DNA of 64,000 bases from Salminus brasiliensis (Eukaryota; Chordata; Actinopteri; Characiformes; Bryconidae). Location of the stretch: the NCBI RefSeq assembly GCF_030463535.1, contig NC_132899.1:12548990-12612989 (forward strand). Reading direction: 5' to 3'. A program made the translations under genes and the position numbers. Shown here piece after piece: positions 27,105 to 40,040 of the stretch (position 1 is the first letter of the stretch; every line of letters starts with the position of its first letter). The notes below the pieces were generated by a model, which was not told where the DNA came from, did no database searches, and saw only the letters and a list, made by a program, of their open reading frames with translations.

Positions 27105-29149
27105 TTGGTTTACCTGGAAAGATTGCAAAGCAGGCCAGCATCATGGACATGCAAGTAGCCTAGACAAGAAGTAACATTTGGTACTTGGCATTCATTCACC
27201 CGGCTGTGATATCCATCAACATGCATATCCTTAAAGATCTGAGCCTTTCCACAGAGAAGCTCCTTCTCCAACAACTTCACATGCAAACCATCATTGTTAG
27301 AAAGTGTATAGGTATTTATGTGGTGTCTAGTCAAGACGCTCCAGATACTTTGATACACTGATGTGACATTGGCTTTGAGCTGGAGTATCATTAATGCCAT
27401 TGCATGAGACCACGGTTTTCATATCTGATCTACAGTGCACATGTTCTGAAAATTAAATACATTTAAAATAAACAAACAAAAACACAATTAAAGTCTTTTC
27501 CAGCACAGGGATGCTTTTTGGTGGTTGAAAGGCAACCCCACCTAAATTATACTTTCAGGCAGTACAAAACCTTTAAGGTATTAATCAATCCTTGGGGAGC
27601 ATTTAACCTCCAAGTGAGTTCATTAAACTTAGATGAACCAGTGGGCAGAATGTGAGAAGCTTTTCTCACTCCCAATGAGTTTGTTTTTTTGGGTTTTTTT
27701 GGCTACTTTCCTTCACTTGAGCCATTGTTGCATGTTGTACTGGCTAAATGATCAATTCAGTCTTGTAGTGTGAGCCCGTCCTTTATATTTAATCCTTATT
27801 GAAACCTTAATAGCTGGTGTTGTGGGTTATTTTATGATGGATGACAACAACAGTAGTGATTAAAGATGGTCAATTACATTGTGACAACCAGTGGCAGTGT
27901 GGGATTGATGACCCGTCAAAAGACTGATCTCGCAGATATGATATGCGTGTACATGTAAAAGGTATGATGCTCTGCCTGGCAGGCTGTGTGTTATTTGTCT
28001 CATACTACATCATGCTATACTTTCTGAATCCTGCTCTCTGCTCTCTAGGTTCCAATGCACTGAATATCAAAGTGCCCTCCAACATTGGTTGGGTGAAAAT
28101 GATAGATGTTGTGATTACAGCCACATCTATAATAAAACATACAGTGAAGTGGTATAATATGCTAGAAGTTAGAAGGTGTCTCAATAGTTGAAATTTTGCC
28201 TAAAAAACAGTGTTATAAACATACACTGCAAAAACACACAAAGTCACATTTTTACCCCATTCCCATGGCTGATGTGAACATTACCCGAAGCTTCTGGCCT
28301 GTATCTGGATGATTTATGCATCTTACTGCCACCAAACGATTGGCTAATTAGACGGAAGGTTTGGTTCAGGTAAGACAGGATTAAATGTTTTATTTAGTCT
28401 AACATGATTTTACTTGATGTGCCACCAGGATGTGCCAAAAGAATTCATTCTGCTGTAGAATTTACACATTAGACAGACTGACACTGAGATATTTGTCACT
28501 GTCTCTGCTCAACCACACAGGTAAACAACAGCGAGGCGGTAATTATTCCATTTCTGTTTCAGGTTGATTCATATAGATGATCAATAATCACATTAAAGGA
28601 TACTGTGGCTGTATGACTGTGGCAGCTCAGTGAGGCACAGTATAAATACAGCTAGACACGATGACACTTCACAAATCAGTTACCTGTTCTTCCTCTCTAT
28701 TAACTTATTATCTTTTTGGACGTTAAAAGAGAGCCTTGCTTTCTATTTAGTCTCTTTTTCTTGGAAAGGAAGTGAATCAGTGTATTCCTATGGGAGAAAT
28801 ATTTCAATTGATGTTTTTTCGCTAACCCACCAAGTGACGTATATGAAAGGAAGCACAGAGGAGTATGAGTGGGCACTCTGCCTGCGGCTTTCTGGGAACT
28901 TCTGCACCATCCTTGAGAAAATCTAGCAACGTCTCGTTAAGATGTGTGCAGCAGTCGGTGAAAAAAATGTTTGTTGGATGAACATCAAGACATTAACCAA
29001 ACATAGCATGGACGGCGCATGGTCTGCATTTTACATGGCACTATTGTGCATACCATTGTCTGCAGACCGTAGGATTTTCCAGTAAGCCCGTTAAAAAATT
29101 CGAGCTTAACTCAAATGAATATTCAACATTTAATGCAATTCAGAATTCA
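25871..29149. other. Gene-free region with triplet repeats
   Basis: A compound ACT then AAT triplet microsatellite spans about 27029-27104. No exon is supported. Confidence 0.5.
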
Positions 29150-29330
29150 CATAGCTGCTATTTACGACAGACATTGTCACAAAGCAGCTTTACATACCAG
29201 GGTCCAGGCTCCCGAGTGAGCAAGCCAAGGGCAGCGATGACGTGGGGAGGCTCCCTACAAATTAGAGGAAGAAACACCGAGAGGAATCAAAACTCGACAG
29301 GGAAGCCCATCCTCCTCTAGCAGAAAAAAA
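29150..29330 (+). repeat. Dispersed teleost repeat, copy 3
   Basis: 'gtcacaaagcagctttacat', 'gtgagcaagccaagggcagc' and 'gaggaagaaacaccgagagg' align with copy 2 at 18950. It is more diverged in the middle. Confidence 0.7.
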
Positions 29331-30504
29331 TCTAATATCCCATAGACAGGGATGCCCATGGCATAAACATGTAATGGAAGGCACTGCAGCAGCACCTGAT
29401 TGGAAATGGGCAGGATGCAAACACTGATGCGCATTATGTTGATCGAAATGGTGAGGCATGCTAAATTTCTCTGGAGAATCATTTTGCTCCCTTCACTGCT
29501 CAAAAAAAGGACATCGTCTCCCAAAGGAACATTCCTCCTCAAGATGTTATTTTTGTTCCAATCTCAAAGGCTTGCAGTTAAAGTTTATGAGGGATTGAAA
29601 ATGGATAATTAGCATTTAAATGATCTGACACTTCTCTTTTTTTCTCTACTGCGGCTGTCACTGTAACCTTCTCTTTGATGCTCTTTCATCAGATAGCAAG
29701 AGCCTGGGTTTGAAGCTGTGTGAGTGAGGGAGATAGTTAATTCTTGTGATGTTAAGGGGGGGGAGGTGGGCATCAGGTCATCGTTATGGACTTAGCAGTG
29801 ATAGCATGCAGTAGTGGGGAATAAACTTGATGGGGAACTCTAGCTGTTCAAACACTGAGTTCAAATATGAGGTTAAAGCAGCTATTGAGCGTGGGGAGAA
29901 ACAGTGACCGAGTAACATTTCTTCAGGGTTCATTTCTTCAAGTTGAAAGAGAGTGGACAGAAATTCTCGAATGTAAACATGAAGAAAGCATCTGAATGCG
30001 GCAGATCTATGATCAGTAAGAAAGAAACGAGGGATGTGTTTCAGAGGCCTAATTCAGGAGACCCCAGTGGGTGTAGGGGTTTACCACTCTCATGTTTCGG
30101 TGAGCTTCAAAAACAGTGAGCAGGTTCATTTTCTATTACACAAGGGAGAGCAGAGTGCAACCCAACACACTTTGGTAAGTATTTTGAAAGGTATTGAAAG
30201 TTCTTGCTGAAAACAACATAGCAGATTACTGCTTTTTAGTGCTGTCAACATTAATGAATTACTGGATCCGATTAATCTGCAAACTTTTACGGGTTAACCT
30301 TTTTTTTAACCCCAATTAATGGTTTTCCCATGTTTGGCCCCAGCTTCCTCCTGTAAGACACCCTCTTTACAGAGCCTATAGTGATGTCTTAGCGGTTTTA
30401 TTTAGCGTCGCTACTGTTGAGCTCAGAGGGTACATTACACTTTATTTATGCTGAAATATGGATTCAATCACATAACTAACTCTCATTCTCTTACTCCTCC
30501 CTCA

Positions 30505-30535
<31 letters not shown>

Positions 30536-30924
30536 TACACAGCTGCTCCTCTTTTAGCTCACTTAATCCAGCCCAATGACTGATCATCCATTTATTGCTT
30601 AAAAAGTTGCATTTTCTCTATTAAAGTTTCTGTGTCCAAGATGCATCGTGTTCATGGCTAAAGTTCTCAAAACTACACTGAGATATTATAAAAATATTTT
30701 AAAAGGATTCCTCAAGCCAGTTTATTAGGCAATTATTTGTTCTGCTGCCTAAAAATTCACACATTCTGCACTTCATATATAAAACCTCACATCATACCTC
30801 ATCTTAAATCACTCTCTATTTCCATGTGTATATATTGTTCTTATAGTTTTATCTCAATATATTTCTTATCTCTGGATATTTATATATATATACTTTCTTA
30901 TCTTTATTATTGCTTTCTATTCTG
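29331..30924. other. Gene-free, nothing recognised
   Basis: Short CT and CA runs at about 30507-30540 and a G run near 29757-29764. No exon or transposon is recognised. Confidence 0.45.
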
Positions 30925-31178
30925 TTTTTGTTGGAGTAACTGTCTCTACTGTCCAGAGAAGGCTTCCTACTAGATTGGAGCTTTGCTGTAAGGATTTGAT
31001 TGCATTCAGCGACAAGAACGTTAGTGAGGTTATCCCCAACTCACCCCAAACTATTCTATTGGAAGTATGTTCCTACAGGGACAAGCAGAGTGTGTGTGCA
31101 CTGACACATCTGTGTCAGCAATGGATGCAACTTCAACAAGTTAATGAATGCATTCAGGGGTGTCCACAGACATACTGT
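30925..31178 (+). mobile_element. MITE fragment, same family as 52875
   Basis: It starts within 'ttttgttggagtaactgtct' and ends near 'gtgtccacagacatactgtg', the expected right end. The left terminal repeat is missing. Confidence 0.7.
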
Positions 31179-31929
31179 GTATTTCTCATCTCTGTATATG
31201 TATAGATTTTTATCTATGTATTTATCCATCTTATCTTTTATCTAGGCAATTAAATGCTTATTGTACCATGTGTGACCACTGAAACCTACTGAAGTACATC
31301 ATTTAATAAATCTGTGCATTTGCGCCTATTTTGAATTCATATGGGGGGGATGTGGAGGTCTCTTTATTTACTGTATGAGCTTAGTTGCAACTTACCATTA
31401 CATCCAGGGGCATAGCCACAGGGGTGGCATAACAGTATAAATACACACATTTTACTAACCTTGACTGCAAATGTGAGCAACAGTAATCACATGCATTAAA
31501 ACAGTACTACATCACAGCCACCAACAGGAAGATGTCTAGACGTCTAAAATATAGGTGTAAATTCTGTGAATCCTCACAACTTATGACTTATGATGGGAAA
31601 AGTTACTTTTATTGTACAACACTCTTGTTACAAATAAAGTTGCTACAAAGGGTTTGAGCAGTGCCAGAAGGACCATATAAGCATATGAGTAGGTGAGATA
31701 TGAGCATGAAAAACCTATACATCCACAACCACAACCTACATCTACAACCCTTAAATCTAAAAATAAAACACCTTCGCCTAGACTCTAATCAGCCATAAAA
31801 TTAGTTTCACTGACAGGTGAAGTGAAAATGATCTTCATCTGTGAGTGGCATCTGCCAAGGGGTGGATATATTAGGCAGCAAGTAAGTAGTCAGGTTTTGA
31901 AGGTGATGTGTTAAAAGCAGAAAAAATGG
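31179..31929. other. Gene-free, nothing recognised
   Basis: AT-rich unique sequence with no supported exon. Confidence 0.4.
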
Positions 31930-32275
31930 ACAAGCATAAGGGTCTGATCCATCAAGAGAATCAAACTGTGAGGTCCTGTGGGGTGTTCCTGGTATTCAGT
32001 GGGCAGTATCTACTAAAAGTGGTCCATGAAAGCATATCTGGTGAACCAGCAACAGGGTCATAGGCACCTAAGGGTAATTGATGTGATCTATAGGGGCCCC
32101 ACCTCACAGCTTACAGGACTTAAAGGAGCTTCTGCTAACATCTTGGTGCCAGATACCACAGGACGTCTTCCGAAGTCTTGTGGAGTTCATGGTCAGATCT
32201 GTTGTGGCGGACAAAAGTAAACAAACTCATTATTAGGCAGGGAGTGCTAACGATACAGCTGATTAATGTATCATT
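31930..32275 (+). mobile_element. DNA-transposon relic, copy B
   Basis: It matches copy A (16500-16840) in order: 'cagtgggcagtatctac', 'agataccacaggacgtct', 'cttgtggagttcatgg'. It retains the terminal part, 'attattaggcagggagtg' then 'agctgattaatgta', which corresponds to a known teleost inverted-repeat end. Confidence 0.65.
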
Positions 32276-33299
32276 TTTATAAATGATTTTTTGTTTTTAA
32301 TAGTTAATAATATGATCTTCAGGGTAAATCTTGAGAAATGTCTTTCCATTTGCTGTTAACGAGCTGTGACATATGATGTTCGCTATGGAAATGCAAAAAG
32401 TACATCATTATACTTGAATCTGTATAAAGTATAAAAACCACAGACGTTATCCCATGTTAGTTTGTGCCCTACTCTCCCCTATTTTTTTGGGGCCCTTTTG
32501 AGAAGACTAATGCCAACACCAAAAAACAGGCTCACATAAATACAAGAATGGCTGGACCAAGAAAAAATACCTTTCATGGCTAGTCTGTAATTGCAGCCAC
32601 TGCTCTCCCCACCTCTCTGCTGCAATCTCCTCCATCTCCTCTCTTGTCTGGCTCTGCGCTGCACTGATTAACACAACGTCCGGGTGATTGACTGCAGTCA
32701 TTATTTAAAGGGACGGTTACCTCACCAGGGTGTTACAGATTTCTCTCAATCAGCAACTTCTTCACACATTCAGCAACTAGACTGCACCTGGAACCCCATG
32801 TGAGGTGAGCATCAACCCAAACCAATTATTCCTTCTAATCTTCTCCTGTAAGTAATGAAGAACATGGGCACTCAGCTTACTTGGTAGCACCTCAACACAA
32901 TATTCACAATCATTCCCAGTAGCTCTGGGTGAGAAAGATGGTTTTTTTACTCACTGCCACTGCATCCATGCCACTGTGTGCTTCACAAAACAACCCCTCC
33001 ATTAAAAAGGGTCATTTCCTGAGGTTCTGCTGGTTAGTCCAACCACACCCTGCACACGCAAATAAGCACACAATGGCCTGTTTCAGAGGTACCACAGAGC
33101 AAAGTCAGGCGCAAGACATGAGGCACAAAATAACACAGTAACTTGCAAAAAGCATATTTGCCTGGCAGTCAGTGGGAGTCAACAAAACAGTCTACTTTTA
33201 TTTCTCTGCGCTCTACAGTGCAAATATCAGAGGATACATTTTCTTTCTTTAATTTTTAGCAGCCGGAGTTATGCAGGTTTTTTTAGATTATATTTTTAA
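32276..33299. other. Gene-free, nothing recognised
   Basis: No exon or clear repeat was found. Short open frames here lack splice support. Confidence 0.4.
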
Positions 33300-34320
33300 G
33301 GAGATCAGATAAGACAATAAACTTGCATAGAGAATAGAAAACATCAAGGGAAAACTGAAAAATACAACATTAACTGAGATATAGAGAGAAAACAGAACCT
33401 CTAACAAGTCGTTAGTAGACCACTAACTAACCCCATCACATAAACTAGACTTAAAATCTGAAAAATACACAGATGTTTGTGCCCATCCTTACACTGTGAA
33501 AAGACGACACAACACTGTGGGTCTGAAAGGATATGGAACTGGTAACGAAGCTCTTACTCAAAAAAAAGAAAACAGGCAAGAAAGAATAACTTGCTTCTGA
33601 GAAGCCTCCCCACAGCATGATGCTGCCCCCACCATGGTGTGTTTGTAGTGGCGTGCAGTGTTTGTTGTCCGCCAAACATAGCAGCTAGTCTGGTAGCCAA
33701 AAAGCTCCATTTTGGTCTCATCAGACCAAAGAACCCTTTTCCAGTTGACCTTGGAGTCTCCCACATGCCTTTGGGTGAACTGTAGTCGAGATCTAATATG
33801 AGCTTTGTTCCACAGTGGCTTTCTCTCTGCCATAAAGCTTTGACTGGTGAAATTCTCTCCCATCGCAGCTGCTAAAGCTGAAACTTTCAGAGTAGTAATA
33901 GGTGTCTTGGTGGCCTCACTCAGCAGTCTCCTTCTTACACGGTCACTCAGTTTGTGAGGACGGGTTGCGTTAAACAGATTTACACGTGTGCCTTTACATT
34001 TCTCTATGGTGGATTAAACTGAACTCCTGGGAATGTTCAGTGGCTTGGCTTTTTTACTTTTTCAATCCTTTTCTTAGTAGTTATTTTCTCGTCCTGGTGT
34101 AAACACAAGGACAGGTGTCTTTATACTACAAGCACTTGAGACACATTCACTGCACTCAGCTGCTCTCCAGTTCACTAATTATGAGACTACTAGCACTGCC
34201 TGGACCTCTGTTTAATTAGGTTGAATCTGATGTTTAAGAATGGTATTGATCATGACTCCATTCATAAAAACAATAAAAGAGGAAAATAAGAAGGTGAGTA
34301 ATTTTTATAGGTACAGAATC
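33300..34320 (-). mobile_element. Degenerate Tc1-like transposon
   Basis: Minus-strand fragments keep a helix-turn-helix-like RVRRRLLSEATKTPITTLK segment (near 33950-33890), RVLWSDETKMELFG (first catalytic Asp region, near 33740) and HHGGGSIMLWGGF (near 33620). Frames are shifted between fragments, so no intact transposase exists. The outer borders are approximate. Confidence 0.85.
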
Positions 34321-37300
34321 TGGATATTGTGTATCTCTCCATCCACACAAAAACACAAAAATGGCCCCAAAACACCTACGGTTTTCCCACTGTGTTTAAA
34401 CAGCAGCCCTCTGTAGCGTAATCTCACAGACAGGTTTATACCAGGAAAAAACTTAAAATCAGGGGAAAATCCAGCATAGACAATTAATATTGTGATATCA
34501 GCATTTTCAGAAAGCTGCGTTTTGCCCGTTCACACGAAGACACTAGTTCTCAAAAAGCTCCACAACCTAAAATGGCCTGTTCATGTGGTTGGCAGACCAA
34601 AATGTAGAGAAAATGCTATGTTTGAAATAATATCCAGATGTGGACAGACCTACTGCCTTCGTGAGGTGTTGGAAACTGGGAAATATCGTGTGTACAACTT
34701 GTAAATTGCACTCAAACCAGTCAGTGAAGGTGATACACATGTTAACCGGATATGATGTATATCTGGACCTTTACCATACATTTTCCATATGTTTTGGAGG
34801 GTTTTTTATAATTATTTTTACACTACTAAACAAGACTATTATTAATTCATTTCATTTCCTTGCAGTGTTTGTGGATGAATAACTGTCCAATTGTTTTGTA
34901 ATCTCTTACAGATCTCCTTGCTTAGTGGAAGGATCTTCCAACAAGCACCCAAATGGAGTAGAGTTGAATTGACTTATTAACCATCTGGTAAACAACAACC
35001 TTCTGATGAGCAAAAGACTAAACTGAAGACTGAAGGTGTGGAATTATCTGTGAAAAACTTAGAGTGAGTCTCCTGAAAAGAAAGGATGTTGTAATAAAGG
35101 TAAGGGTTGGACACACTAAACACTGAACCATGTGTTATGATTATAGGCATGCAAATATAATTCAGCTTATTAACTCCAATCAAAACGTCAGTTTGTCACA
35201 AGATTGTCTTTCATCTGTCAACACTTCCAGTCACTGGGGTAGAGAAGTGAACCTGTGAGGGATTTGGAGTTCTCTGAAATGTTGGCAAACAGTTTGCCTC
35301 TTCAGGCAAATCATTTAGCGGATGTTTCCCATCAGCAGATCGCCAGGCAACGGTGTCCTAGTGATCCAAATCCACAGTGAGAACGGGATAATGAGCTGAT
35401 AAGGGTATTGGGCACTGTGGCCACATGTTACAATAAAACCCAGCTACACACTGTAGAGGAGAATACTCCTACACAAAGCCGCTGGAGAGGGCATGAGAAC
35501 AGAACAGTTCTCACCCCTCAGAGTCACAACCTTCATTTTCACATTCTGCACAGTCTTTAACCACATGGTGGTCATGGAGATACAAGGACGAATTCCGTGT
35601 GTTTCTGCTTCAAAACAATACTAAATAGCCCCAGCTGAGCTGTAAATCAGTGTGAGCTGGTAGAGCTAAATCTGAAAGCAGAGATAGGGAAGGTGCACAT
35701 GTGCCTTTGTTATTGCAGGCATCTTTTCATGGAACAAAGCACCAAGGAAACAGAGCTGGCTGCTTACCACACTGTGTGATGGTACTGCCTGGGAGCTTGA
35801 GTCTCTCCACCTCAAAGTTTCTTCCTCCATGCAGGGTTCAATGCCCTGCTGCATTTCCCTGGAATCGATGTTCTTCACAGTGCGAGGGCTGTCAAGCATT
35901 ACACAAACCAGACGATGGTCAAATGGAGTGACCGGGCTCTGAGGCCTGGTGTCAGGGTGACTTTTCATAATACTCAGGCACTGCAGCCAAAAGATTGATA
36001 CATTTTACATTATGTGGCATCAATTATGTAGACTACATGGCCTATTCTAGGCATCACTCCACTGAGGGAGGGTCACATATCAGACAGAAGCCAATGCCAT
36101 ACTGCTAGGTTTTTGCTGTTGAAGCGTATGTGTTTGTAGGGTGAGGTAGGGACATGGTGTCCGTCGGTGAACATCAAGTGTTTAAATATGACTAAAGATA
36201 CAAACTGCTAGTAACTGGGGAAGGTCAGAGGGCACATGTTTCTATTATATTTACAAGGACCTCGGAAGCAAGACACTTTCAATACATACAAGGAGAGTGT
36301 GAGAGAAAGGAAGAGTGAAAGAGAAAATGAGAGAAAGAGAGAGACCTTCGACTGCAGCTCAGAACCCTGATTGCAAATCAAAGCCTTAACTGTTGGACCA
36401 AAGCTTACCTGCACTACAAGGGGACGTTAATGCCCGTGATTGCTGATGCCTTGCATTCAGGGGGTCTCCCACAGAGAGGCAGCCTGATTGTCCTCCGTGT
36501 TCCTCAGCCTTCACTTTACTCAGAATTCAGAAAAGCAGGATGTGGGAGTTGAAATGGCTCCCATGTTCAGAGTGCTCTAAGCTGCCTCTCATAGCAAAAT
36601 CAAGGCTGAGGCATGTTCTCCCCCTGCTGTTGGCTGATGGTATTCATCTTGGATCTACCTTCAATAAATTCCCCCTTCTCAAAAGAAATATAGACTCTGC
36701 TCTGCCTTCGCAACAGCTGAGCACTAATCAAACAAGGATCCCAATTGATTCCAATTACATGTATCAATCTGACAATGTGCATCTCGGCTCTTCACATATG
36801 TTAGAGGGGGATATATTTAAAAAAACAAAAAAAACAAACAGGCTCACTATTGAGGACTTTTTACCATGAAGAGCGAGCATATGTCCCTCAAGCACTCCAT
36901 ATGCATTAAACATACATCAGGGTGCATGTTAGGCTTAAAATATGCAAGGCAAATTCAAATTAGTCAAAGGAAACTGCACACATGCGCAGACGTGAAACTG
37001 GATGTGGTTCAAATGCTTTAAATTCTACACAACAGTCAGTCAGCCAGCCGTGGACACAGCTGAAGACTCAACACACAACAGCAGCACTTTGGCATGAAAT
37101 AAATGATGCTGCTGGCTTTTACCAGCACGCACCGCACTTTCACAGAAAAATACAGTAAAAGAAAAAAAATTAAAATAATAAGATGACAAAGAACAGATAT
37201 GTCCTCGGCCGAACGGTTGTGCCTCAGTCCATAATTAGCATTGGAAGAGAGTATGCGTCTTGTGCTTGCGTGACCTTGGAGGCAGATAGAGAGGGGAGCT

Positions 37301-37520
37301 GCTGAGAAGAGGAGAGGAGATAACGAGACAGACCAAAGACATGAAGCAGAGGTGAATTTCAACTCCAGCTCTGTCTGAGGGCCAGCTGTGTGAGAGGGGG
37401 TGAACTTTATATATATAAAAAAAAAAGCTAGAGAGAACATGGAGGAACTCATTGCATTTACCTCTCCACATCTTTTGACGTCAGCGCGCAATGAAGTGAG
37501 CCAATTTCAGGAGACGCTAA
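34321..37520. other. Gene-free region downstream of asb3 with candidate conserved islands
   Basis: Repeat-free, moderately GC-rich stretches at about 35250-35420 and 36420-36800 resemble conserved non-coding DNA. Open frames of 109 codons (36540-36869, plus) and 151 codons (37491-37036, minus) have no splice or homology support. Confidence 0.4.
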
Positions 37521-37527
37521 TTTAAGT

Positions 37528-37533
37528 TTTATT
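37528..37533 (-). terminator. Candidate poly(A) signal of asb3
   Basis: AATAAA on the minus strand, 63 nt past the asb3 TGA stop. It is the first canonical hexamer after the stop, which would give a very short 3' UTR. Longer 3' UTR forms are possible. Confidence 0.55.
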
Positions 37534-37596
37534 AAGATTATGTACAAAATACTGCAGTTGAACAAGCGAGATCACTTAATTATCACAAACTGTCAG

Positions 37597-39970
37597 TCAG
37601 GCGGCCGTGTAGGTGTAGGCACTGGAGATATCATTGAACTGGAGGTAGTCCTGCAGCAGCGCCGGAATAGGCAGCTGCTGAACAAAGGAGGATTTAGACA
37701 GAGCATCGCTGCCCACTGCAGCTCGCACTGCCAGTCTACACAGATGAGTCAGAGCAGGAACACTCTCTGAAACACAGAGAAAAGCGATTATTCTACCATG
37801 GCAACAAACCCATAATGTATAAAGCTCTTTTCCTGCATATATGTGAGAACCTCTTATTAAAGTGCAAAGGTAAAGTGATTTTGAGAGGGGAGACAAGGCA
37901 GGTGGGGCGTTATGGGTTTTTCGCTTGTTAAACAGTGTTTACCGAAATGCTTCTGTGGGGTCCAAGTTCCCTCTGCTCGACGGCGAGAGAGAATTTGAAG
38001 CATCGTGGAGGGCAGAGTCTTCCAATTAATAAACTCCAGCAAGAAATTAAGTACCCTGGTCTCTGCCTCTTCAAACCTGCATACAATTAAAACACCACAT
38101 GGGAAAACACTACACATGAAGAGGAGGGGTAGAACAAAATTGCCTCTTAATTCATTTCACTGTAAAAGCAAACACCACTTCTCTTGAACCCCCCTCCAAA
38201 CTTATATAAAACGATGTAAATAAGATCAGTGATCTTTAACATAAATCAATCAATGGTGGGAGCTTTTTCTTACATTTTATGCTGAAGGAGCAGCGTGGGG
38301 TCCAGGCCCGATTTGAGCAGCAAGGGGAGCCAAAAGGACGCGCTAAGCACTTCCTTCAGTGCTGCCTGGACCAGCTCCCCCAGATGGTCCTCCTCAGGGA
38401 GGCCAGCATGCTCCAAGATCAGCGGCAGATGTTCAGGTACGTGACCCTGAAGTGCAAAGACATATGTGGGCATGGTGACGTGCGCCCCAGCAGTGAGCAG
38501 CATCTGAGCGATCTCTCGACTCTGGTGGCGTTCACTGTCCAAACTAAGATATAGAGAAATAAGACAGAGATCTGACATGATGCAAGACTGAATAAAACCT
38601 GAATGAAAACATTGTTTACTGTGTCTGTGTCCATACTTCCGAGAGTTACACCATAGCGCCATGTCCAAAGGGCAACAGTAGTCAAACTGCTTGCAGCTCT
38701 GGGCATTCGGGCTGTAGCCCGCTCTGAGCAGCGGCCGAAGACTGTCCGCTTGACCACTAAGCACTGCAAGATAGACAGGACTGACCTTCCCTTTACCCTG
38801 ATCACATTCTCTGCTTGTCACAGAGATCAATTTCTCCAGGATACTGTAGGGTATGGGGAATGAAGAGAAAGCTGAAGATTAATATGACAGCAACAAAACA
38901 TTAGTCTTCTCACAAAGGCTACAGTAAGATCTTCAGACTTATCACTGTAATTTTATCACAGGCTTTCAATTCATTTCCACTACATGAAAATACAATATGG
39001 GACATTTAGCACTGATGTAAATTTGTCAGGAGACCATACACAGAGCAGCCATTTTGTTTAAACCACCTCTTCATTTCTACGCTAATTGTACATTTCATCA
39101 GCTCCACTTGCCATATAGGAGCACTTTATAGCTTTATAATTACAGACTGTAGTCCATCTGCTGCTCTGCACACTTTGTAAAATTCTTCAATGGTCAGGAC
39201 CCCACAGGACCACCACAAAGCAGTGCTGCTGTGTCCCAGTACTCCAGGGGCAGACAGGGGGAAGACATATCTTACTGCCCAGTGTCCCTGACTTGTATAA
39301 TACACATTTTGACCATAACAAATGCAGAGCCTATGACCCAAGTGTCCATTTCACATTTCTTTAGCCCCCCCCCCTCTTTTTTTTCAAATAAACCACCAGA
39401 TCCATTGTAGTAACTAACTTTTCACTCGCCCACATGAGATGCTGAGCCTGTTTGGTCGGACACTAATTGCATAAAATCAGATTTTGTCTGAATTCGTCAA
39501 CTGTAATGTTAGGTAATAATGTCACAGTAAGTGGCAGCTTCTATCAAGCATTCTTGATAACCTGCCATTAGAGCTGAGTTAGTAAAATATGGATTTACAG
39601 TCACTAGCACGGCTGACAATAAAAAAAAAAAAAAAAAAAGAATTGCATAAGTATGAAACTTTTACATTTTGTTTTTTAAGAAAGTTTTTTTTGAGTGGAA
39701 GGAAGGAAAGAAGGAAGAATTCGTACTGCTGGAGTCTGAGAAGGATATTGTATCCTGTCGAGCATGTCGTCAGTTTCCTTGACAGACACAAGTTCATTCC
39801 TTACAGGGAGTAACACATTTAGAAGACACGCGATTCAAAAACACAGCTGCAGCTTCCAATGACTGTCAAGCAAAACCAATAAAAAAAACCCACAGATTGA
39901 GCAGGATCAGTAAGTTACCTTACCTTTTTTCCATTTTAGTGGATGCTGAAGAGTCATCGTATATACCATG

Positions 39971-40040
<70 letters not shown>

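Noticed and set aside
36540-36869. 109-codon frame on the plus strand
   Set aside because: No recognisable domain and no splice sites; it ends in an A-rich run. Kept only as a candidate non-coding element.
37036-37491. 151-codon frame on the minus strand beyond asb3
   Set aside because: No homology or splice support; it lies past the asb3 poly(A) signal and its product looks random, with Ser/Leu-rich runs.
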